A DNA stretch of 52,243 nucleotides from Phaeoceros laevis (lineage: Eukaryota; Anthocerotophyta; Anthocerotopsida; Notothyladales). The notes below the pieces were generated by a model. It searched no databases and was not told the origin of the DNA. It saw only the letters and a program-made list of their open reading frames with translations. Within the stretch, counting starts at the first letter, position 1. Each line of letters begins with the position of its first letter. Where the stretch lies: positions 1-52,243 of the forward strand of contig JBNGIQ010009084.1 in NCBI GenBank assembly GCA_049999765.1, given 5' to 3'. A program made the position numbers and the translations under genes. This document shows positions 45,212 to 52,243 of this stretch, one piece after another.

Positions 45212-48200
45212 CTAAACGCCGTTCAAACTACCTACCTGTGCCTCTGCAGTATCAACATCCACGCCGGTGGCCTGGGCCTCACTCAAGTCAGCAAAACTAG
45301 GACCTCCACGAACAGTACTTACCGGATCTCCCTGCATACCTTGGGCAGTAGAAAGTGAGAGCAGGTCTGGCTGCTTCTCTGAATCCGGAACCACTTCATC
45401 CACGACCTCAACATTCTTCCTTGCTTCAATGTCCGCCATCATTGCAGCGGCGAGCCCCTTGCCCCTCAAGAGCACTTCGTGAATTGTCATCTGCCCTGGA
45501 ACCTGAGGCATGAAACCACTGGGATCGTGGCTGCCACCATGTTTGGAGGCCTGCTTCCCCTTCATGGCTATGTACGTGCCCCTCCCACCAGCAACCACGC
45601 TCATCATGGGCTCATTTCTGAAAACCTTGGTGCCAGAAAACCCACCTTGCTCCCCAACCTCTTGTGCTTCTGTGGGCAGGTTTTCCAGAGAGTTGATGCG
45701 CAAGGCAATATACTGAGTGCACCTGGGATCCAGATCAACAGCCACAGCATTCCGAGCTAGTTGCGCAACTGCAACAAGAGCTGACCCCAAACCTGAGCAG
45801 CCATCAAGCACCCACTCCCCCTCGGCTGTGAACATGCTAATGAGCTGCTTCATTAAACGCAAAGGCCTTTGGTAGGGAGACACCACCTTGTCATCTGCTG
45901 TCGTGTAGCAGAGCTTGAGTTCCACTGCAGGGTGTGAAAACACATTTGTGACCCCAGCAGCACCCGGGCTCATGCTCAAGAATGCACCCACTGGAAATGC
46001 TGTGGGAATGCAGTCCTCCAGCTTTGAACCTGCAGCAACTGTGAAAAAATCCAGTGCATCGTACAACTTATCCTTCGTTGGAGCAGTCACATTGGTTTTG
46101 TGCCATGTGCATGTTGTAACTGCTCCTTGGCAGATAGCCATCAACACTTCTCTCACCATGGACATGTCGTCAGGGGAATGGAACACAACAATGCGATATA
46201 CCTCTGCTGTTGTGATGCTTATGAACTGATTGATGATGTTGTCAAATTGTTGATGCGTGAACCGAATGTCATACGCTCTGGACGTTGGATCCAGGTCCAA
46301 ACCCCTTGGCAGGTCAAGCACACAGAGAGTGTACGCACGTCCCTCCAGGAACCCAGCCATGCCCTTCACATCCCCTGTCAGAATGGAGAGCTGGCTCATC
46401 ACACCTGCAGGCCAGTCCTCGTCCCTGTAGTACACATACTTCGTTGACGGGGCACTTTCCTTCAAGTGTTCCTGCGCGTCTTTCATTTTTCTCCATTCTT
46501 TGGCTTTGAAGACATGCTCTTTGAAGCTCGGTGGTAGGTGTTCCACATCACCAACAGAACGCAATCGCTGTGCACATCAGCAGCACGAACAAAGAATTAG
46601 ACAAACACGCAGCTGACCAGGTTTTGGCAGCAGGCTACATAAACACGGCACATCCAGTGCACCCGATTTCAGAAGCAGTGACACAGCTACATGGCATGGG
46701 CAGAGAGCCACCAGACATCCCGTGCACTCTTGTGCACAAGCACATGCCAACAAACTCCTGAAGCCAAATGCTATGCTCAGATACTTGCAGCAGGCTGACA
46801 TAAAGACGGGACATCCAATGCCAAAAATGCTGTGAAAAACATTGATTGCAATCACATCCCACGTTTAGGGTTGGTCTTACCACTTTTCCAAAAGCCAGTT
46901 GAAAACTGCTAACTTGCTCAACTGTACAGTGAAAGGGATACCTTTCCCGCACTTGATCAAACGTCGAGCAGTTTAAGTGCTTTGTGAGGGCCACCTGAAT
47001 GCAGTTCAACTTCTTGGCATTCTCCAGCCATGCATACATTTCTTTAAAAGTTAACTCCCCTGAAAGCACCTTCACACAAGCGGTTTTCAAGTTAGTATCT
47101 GCTGTAGCAGAATGCTCTATTCCTTGGAACCCTCGCCACACCGGTATGCCTGCATCCTTGGCATGCACCACCATGTTGTCTCTCACTGTGGAAGCCTTCC
47201 TGGGCTTACGCTTTGATTTTGCAGCCTTTGCTTCTAGAGCAGCTGCCGCCCGAACCTGTTCAGGCAGCCTTTTTTGCTCGTACTTCTCAAAGATCTCATT
47301 TACGAACTTCCAAACATCTTCAGATACTTTTGCTACACAGTATTCTAGAGACCTGCTGTCCAGCAGTCGATGATACTGAATTTTATCTCCATGCTTGGTA
47401 CTGTCCCAAGGTGATATCATGCCAAGACGCTGAAACACATCCAACTTCCAGTCCACATCACACTTCTCTCCTTTTGCCAGCCTATCAACCAGCTCATGTC
47501 TAATGTACCTAACCCTATCTATGAAAGAAAAAGATTTCCGACATTCAGCCATTGTATTGTGATCTGTTGCAAGCAGCCGCATCTCTTTCTCAGTGAGCCC
47601 TGCTAGCACATATGCCTCCAGCCATTGGAAGGCACGCTTGTTTGGGCACTCAGCTGCAAGCCGAAGTCTGGCCTGATAGGAGTGGTTTCTTCCTAGCACA
47701 TAGACATCATACTTGCCTCCATCAAAGTCATCCATACTAAAATCAGAGGCATGCGGGCACTGCACAGGGTCAACAACAACGAGGAGGGGAAGCATTCCAG
47801 CAACCCACGGACTGTGCTTCAGCTTGCTCATTAGTGTTTCCACCCACGGCATATCAGGTCCCGAACAGCAGCTGATTCACACAAAGCAGCAGGTGGTTTG
47901 CACCATTCAATATGCACCTGTAGCGTCCCTTCCCAAACCCTCTTGCTGGCTGCAACGTTCCGGATTTTGTCGAGCTCAGTTTCCTGCTCCCCTTTCAGTG
48001 TGTCGTCATCTGTTACAACTGCCGCGTACTTGGCCCCCCGCACAAAATCTGGCAAGTCCTTGTCCACTCCATCCCCCTTTGCTGCAGATGCCTTGCCTGG
48101 CGTGCCCTTTTTTGTTGCCTTTGCTGCTGTCTTCAGAGGTGGCTTGTTCTCCTTGCTGCGTGCTGAAGTTTTTGGAGGCCGCCCACGTTTGGCCTGTTGG

Positions 48201-49452
48201 TGCGGACTGTCTCCGCTATTGTCAGCCAGGGCCTGCTGCCCCAACAAGGTATCCACCCAATGACTGTCATTCGGCTCAGCTCGAACCCTCCGCCGCTGCG
48301 GAATGCTGGCTTGCCGTGAATCCGGCCGTGAGCAATTGTCCTCAGGGTCGGAATGAGAGGCATCACTGTCACCAGGGTCCCGCGAACCACCACTCGCGTC
48401 TGAGCCATTCCTATCATCAAAATCTGTGTTCTCAAAGCCCTGAGCATCTGCATCAACCGAATTATGCTGGCTGGTGTTTGCACCGGACGTCCGGTGCGTG
48501 CTGCCAATTGTCGCATCAGGACCCTTCGAAAATCGACCATCGGAAGTGCGGGTGGGACCAGGTGAGCGCTGTGACACCAACGGACTTGCAAGCGAAAAGT
48601 CGATGATGTCATTCCCGGCATCTCCATTGCCGGAAGCCAAGGACGGAGGCTTCTAGCCGGGTTTGGCATGAGTTCGAAACGCACTCACGGCATCTAAAGC
48701 AGCCTCGTGCAGGGCGTCGTGAAATTTTTTGTGGTCCTGCACATGCAACTTGCTTGTTACGAAAGTAAAACATTGGACACCACACAATGGAAAGGTACCA
48801 ACACATAAGCAGAATTATCAGTGCGAATTAGGAGTGCGAATGTCATCCAACATACACTTGTGCCCCCCAATGCCTTCAAGAGTTTTTCGCGAAACTTCTC
48901 TAGCTGACAAGCTGCTGCATCGAATGCTTTCGGAGGTAGTATTAGCACCCTGACCGTGGGTGTTGCAAATGCCAAAGGTTCCTTTGGTTTCAAAGTAACT
49001 AGCGCCAGCACAGCCAGCTCTCCATTGTCCATGACATGTTGCGTGAAGATTACCGCACCCGCATTGTCCTTCCTGGCTGTAGGATCCAAGGTGGCTCCCT
49101 GGCTGACGAACAAGTAGACATGTTGACTTATGAGGATCTCCCGCATTTGTGCTGTCCATGCTCGATCACGGAGGTCCAACTTCGTAGTGGTCTTGTAGAG
49201 ATTGCGTATCAGCTCCAGCTCTGCCACGGTGTAGGGGTTGACAAATGTAGAACGGCTTGACGGTGAGACCTGAAACCCATGGCCAGATGGAGGCGTGGGC
49301 ACAGTCCCAGCCGGCAGCACGCCGGGCGTCCTGATTTCCTCCACTTCGGGATGGAAGGACGCATTTCCTCCTTTGCGATGTGCCTGCTTGGCAGCTGCCG
49401 CTGCGTTTGAGGTCTCCCCACCTTGCGCACTTCTTTTCTTCGTAGGGGCCAT
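45212..49452 (-). CDS. AT-hook / ParB-like / N4-N6 DNA amino-methyltransferase-like protein
   Basis: Exons 5' to 3': 48856-49452, optionally 48689-48736, 47918-48652, 46881-47822, 45212-46567. All junctions are phase 0, giving about 1210-1225 residues. Exon 1 starts at MAPTKKR. The second main exon is Ser/Asp-rich with an AT-hook (KRGRPPK). The third has a ParB/sulfiredoxin-like core (LPLLVVVDP ... VYVLGRNHSYQARLRL). The last has a methyltransferase fold in beta order: motif IV as VLDLPRGLDL, then YQRPLRLMKQLISMF, and SAM motif I as WVLDGCSGLGSALVAVAQ with AVDLDPRCTQYIALRI. In bacteria and phages, ParB-methyltransferase pairings modify DNA; here the role is inferred. The Tyr/Phe/Trp of the catalytic tetrad is Arg, so activity is doubtful. 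It is divergent from the gene at 50239. Exon 2 reads into a TAG unless a 36-base intron or skipping is assumed. Confidence 0.65.
46640..46825. repeat. Diverged duplication inside the last intron of the methyltransferase gene
   Basis: Within the 313-base intron (46568-46880), GGCAGCAGGCTACATAAACA and TGCAGCAGGCTGACATAAAG start two parallel segments. Each then contains a degraded form of the 16-base palindrome (46644-46659 and 46805-46820). Confidence 0.6.
48481..48496. promoter_or_regulatory. 16-bp palindrome, copy 2 (perfect)
   Basis: CACCGGACGTCCGGTG is a perfect palindrome inside the Ser-rich exon, where it encodes HRTSG. Confidence 0.55.
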
Positions 49453-49507
49453 CTGCAGCACAAGGCAACCTCAGATCGTGAAGGCAAACAAACATCAACA
49501 CCTCCGC

Positions 49508-49523
49508 CACCGGTCGTCCGGTG
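49508..49523. promoter_or_regulatory. 16-bp near-palindrome, copy 3
   Basis: CACCGGTCGTCCGGTG, one mismatch to the perfect copy. It lies about 55 bases upstream of the methyltransferase start codon, in its promoter or 5' UTR. Confidence 0.55.
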
Positions 49524-49920
49524 CGATTCCAAAATTGCATGACAGAAGGCGCGAGATTCAGACTCCCTCACCTTGCACGACCGAGAGCGGAGCACACCGA
49601 GAGTGTATGCGAGGTAGCCTCAACTGCCAGCTTCGGAGAAAAAGAACTGTACGCAGGTGACAACCTGCATACCTATAAGTGCTGCCTGCCTGACGAGGGA
49701 CGCCATTTCCCGCGCGCCACTCCACAGCAACCCGGCACGTCCCACGCGGCTTTGCAATCATGCCTCCAATGCACAGGCTGTTGAATCGGCACTCCGATGG
49801 CCTGCTCGGGTCCTATGCCTGGCTATGGCGCCGGCTGCATCCAGCTAGAAAGGCCCCCCCTCATAAATCCTGCCGTCGTTTGTGAGGTTTCGCCGGTGTA
49901 GCCAGGTTTCGCCAAACCCC

Positions 49921-49980
49921 GGCGAAACACGGCGAAACCCGGCACAACCTGGCGCAACCGGGCAAAACATGGCGCATTCC
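49921..49980. repeat. Six 10-bp direct repeats
   Basis: Consecutive decamers of the form GGC(G/A)(A/C)AAC(A/C)C, each starting with GGC. Related TTTCGCC elements lie just upstream at about 49888 and 49906. The period of one DNA helical turn places every copy on the same face. Confidence 0.85.
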
Positions 49981-50238
49981 TGGACAAAAGGTCCACGTAG
50001 CATCTGGAAGCCGAAATGGCATTTAATTGCATGCATTATTTTGTGGCAGTGGCTACGCAGCTAACTTTAGCTTACCCGTCTCTCTCTTGGCCGCAATCCC
50101 GCGGCCGTTGGTGTGTCGCATGCACTTGTGAAGAGTTCAACGACTTCACCTTGTCGGCAGTCGAGCTTCAGCATCGAAGCTCCGCTGTGCCACGGTCTCA
50201 GCCGGCTTGCATGCAATAGCCACCGGACCCTGTGCAGC

Positions 50239-51943
50239 ATGAGTGCAGACAATGACAGCGATGTCACTCATGACTTTGCCGCTGTCGCAAGGGTGAAATG
50301 TGCTGCTAATGTTTCTGTTCCGCGCATTGATGGACAGGTGCAGGATACGGTGCCTTCCAGGGACGACGACTCTGTGATTGTGGATTTTGGATGCATCATA
50401 GACCAGGCTCAGCAAGGTACGCCTCTCCAGACATTGCTGCTATTTGACCCAAGCAGCGATTCTCTGGTTGGTGGAGGCAGTGAGGAGGAGTGCGCGAGTG
50501 ACCGTGATCGCACTCTCTACTACGAAGGCAGCGATGGAGGCGATAGCTCTGGAGATGAGGGCCACCACGGCAGGAATGGCACCGGGGTGCACTGTGCCTC
50601 CCAAGAATTCATGCGGAAGGCATCAACATTGCTGCGGGGAGGACGCCAACACCGGACGTCCAGTGATGGCTGCCGCCGCAAGAGGAGCGCGCCTACAATC
50701 CCAGCAGCAGGTTCTCTTCATGCGTCACTGTTCAGCTCACCCGCGGCCCGGGGTTTGCTCGGTGTCCTCAACAATAGAGGCCTTACGGACATGGCGGGCA
50801 CTCCGGTGGGAGGAAACCAGCAAGGCCCGGTGTTGGGGCAGGGTACAAGTAGGGCTCGCAGGCCTGGTGGCAGTCATAGGCGGCGTGCAACTGGCAGCAC
50901 GGCACAATCCTCCGCACCAGCTGGTGAGATGTCCAATGAAAGCACAGCAGAGTCTCCAAATGTAGGCGAAAAAATTCATGGTATCGTGGACTTCAACTTG
51001 GGTGAGAATTTGGATGCGTGGTGCCAAGGTGTTGATGAGGCTGTCACGATGCAGGGGCCAGAAGATGGCAGTGACCACGGTGCTTCTCCGGCCCGGCGGA
51101 CTGCAGGTGGAGTGGTGAGGAGCACCTCCATGTTGTTTGGGTCTCCCAGCATCCCTCCTATGTTGCCTGCTGCTCATCGGAAGCCGGCTGCAGAGGAGCT
51201 GGGTGGGATAAAAGAACCACCTTCGAAAGCTAGCGCTGACAAGGCTTTCAAAGCCCTTGTTGAGAAGAGGCTGGCTCTAAGATGCCATCGTGATTTTTTG
51301 GCTGCAGACATCAAGCGGTTCTGCTGTGGGAAGCAATGTTTGAGGAGGCTAGGGAATGCACGCATGGAGATGATGAGGAGGGATTTTTTTGCGATGACAA
51401 AAGCTGTACAGAAGCAACATTTGCAAGACCAGTTGATTCCGTTGCCGAGTGTGTCTGAATCGGATGAAGTAACGGTTTTCCAAAACCGCCTTGCCAAGCA
51501 CGAACTGATAGTGTGTGTGCGGGCCTTTTGCAGAGTGTTTTGCATAGGGGCATTGCGGTACAGAAATGTGCGGTATCGTGCACTTAAGCAAATGAGGTGG
51601 GGCGGTAGTCCCGGGTGTAGGAAGGGAGCCAATTGCATACGGACTGCTAGCAGCACAATGGCTCAGGAGGTTTATATTAGCTCGTGTGGAAAGGCTGCCC
51701 AATAGAGAGTTGTTCCACCTGCCTGACTTGTACACCGAGGAAATATTTTTGGAATATGCAAGAGAGCAGGTCAGAGCTTGTGATAGTCATGTGTCATACA
51801 GTTACTTTGCCAAAATATGGCAAAAGCACTTCCCGGAGGGGGAGCGTCAAGGGGTCTTGTACAGCGTTGCTGCAGACTGCACAGCTGCGCAACGATTCCC
51901 GCCGGCGGACGTCACGCCGTTACGACGGCGTCACCCAAGATAG
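50239..51943 (+). pseudogene. DUF7869-type transposase-like protein, N-terminal part, frameshifted
   Basis: The frame from the start at 50239 runs open to 51705; it has a Ser/Gly/Arg-rich first 290 codons. Then follows a segment with Cys residues (RFCCGKQCLRRL) and helices (FFAMTKAVQKQHLQDQLI, HELIVCVRAFCRVFCIGALRYR) resembling the region before the DUF7869 domain of plant and algal transposase-like proteins. Past the GGGG run at 51599-51602 the matching sequence is in another frame (REPIAYGLLAAQWLRRF, LPNRELFHLPDLYTEE, SYSYFAKIWQKHFP) and continues to a stop at 51941-51943. Deleting one G would restore one frame. After KHFP, similarity ends: the expected CxxC motif and DDE-like domain are not in the remaining 300 bases. 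The longer frame could start at 50113. Confidence 0.6.
50650..50665. promoter_or_regulatory. 16-bp near-palindrome, copy 4
   Basis: CACCGGACGTCCAGTG, one base from the perfect copy, inside the transposase-like frame where it encodes HRTSS. Confidence 0.55.
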
Positions 51944-52059
51944 TGCAAATGAGCGTGCAGTTTGCACCGCGATGCTATCCCCGTCGCTCAAACTGCATCG
52001 CATAGATGAGATGGATGTAGCATACGGCATGTCATAAGATATCGGCATGCCATGATATT

Positions 52060-52160
52060 CGACGAATGGTACAACATCCATACATGGATGGTATACCAAC
52101 CATACATGAGCGGTATAACATCCATACATGGTCACATCCAGACATGGTCACATCCATGTA
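52060..52160. repeat. CATCCATACATGG-type short repeats
   Basis: Several imperfect copies of ACATCCATACATGG and ACATCCA(G/T)ACATGGTC in about 100 bases. No gene overlaps. Confidence 0.75.
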
Positions 52161-52223
52161 TAGATGAGCATAGCAGCCCGGACTTCCCTCTGCATTCCGG
52201 ATAAACGCCCGTACTTCCGGTTC

Positions 52224-52243
52224 CTATCATAAACCATAAACCC
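52224..52243. repeat. Degenerate telomere-like end
   Basis: The last bases are CATAAACCATAAACCC, close to the plant telomere unit CCCTAAA (CCATAAA variants). Too short to say more. Confidence 0.3.

Larger units (their letters stand above)
49453..50238. other. Divergent promoter region
   Basis: 786 bases between two divergent starts. Contains palindrome copy 3 and six 10-base direct repeats. No other gene is recognised. Confidence 0.6.

Noticed and set aside
47713-48606. 297-codon plus-strand open frame
   Set aside because: Antisense to the AT-hook exon of the methyltransferase gene. It is Pro/Ser/Cys-rich with no motifs.

Overview
The window is nuclear DNA of a green plant, most likely a seed-free land plant (a lycophyte or bryophyte-grade lineage; this placement is an inference). 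The evidence is large intronless PLS-class PPR genes, a plant-type WAPL cohesin-release gene, a plastid-type M1 aminopeptidase, a secreted 8-cysteine lipid-transfer protein, and LTR-element primer sites complementary to plant initiator tRNA-Met. Introns are short, about 80-250 bases, with GT-AG ends.

Layout. 1-2046: simple repeats and hairpins. 2047-4902 (+): PPR gene 1. 5324-9090 (-): WAPL, 12 exons. 9446-12613 (-): PPR gene 2, a paralogue of gene 1. 12614-14748: no gene seen. 14749 to about 20924 (-): M1 aminopeptidase, 29 exons including a 12-base microexon. 22643-25697 (+): chaperonin subunit CCT3, 13 exons. 26637-27409 (-): calmodulin. 29315-31600 (+): PPR gene 3, with its DYW domain cut short. 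33517-33801 (-): lipid-transfer protein. From 34 to 43 kb the DNA is AT-rich and decayed, with three assembly gaps, tandem repeats, PPR debris, an Ole e 1-like gene fragment and a restriction-nuclease-like fragment. 43188-44810 (+): the 5' part of a Ty3/gypsy-like retrotransposon with a broken gag.

The right end (44.8-52.2 kb) is the most unusual part. A long minus-strand gene (45212-49452) encodes an AT-hook, a ParB/sulfiredoxin-like segment and a beta-order N4/N6 amino-methyltransferase domain. It is divergent from a plus-strand gene (50239-51943) that resembles the N-terminal half of DUF7869-type transposase-like proteins. The space between them holds six 10-base direct repeats. A 16-base near-palindrome (CACCGGACGTCCGGTG type) occurs four times in this block. 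I propose, as inference, a two-gene mobile or domesticated cassette pairing a ParB-methyltransferase with a transposase-like protein.

The left 34 kb is ordinary housekeeping: cohesin release, proteolysis, cytosolic protein folding, calcium signalling and organelle RNA processing. The genes look independent, with no operon-like organisation. Exon boundaries were placed by eye from GT-AG sites, reading phase and family knowledge. For WAPL, CCT3 and calmodulin the exon lengths sum to a whole number of codons.
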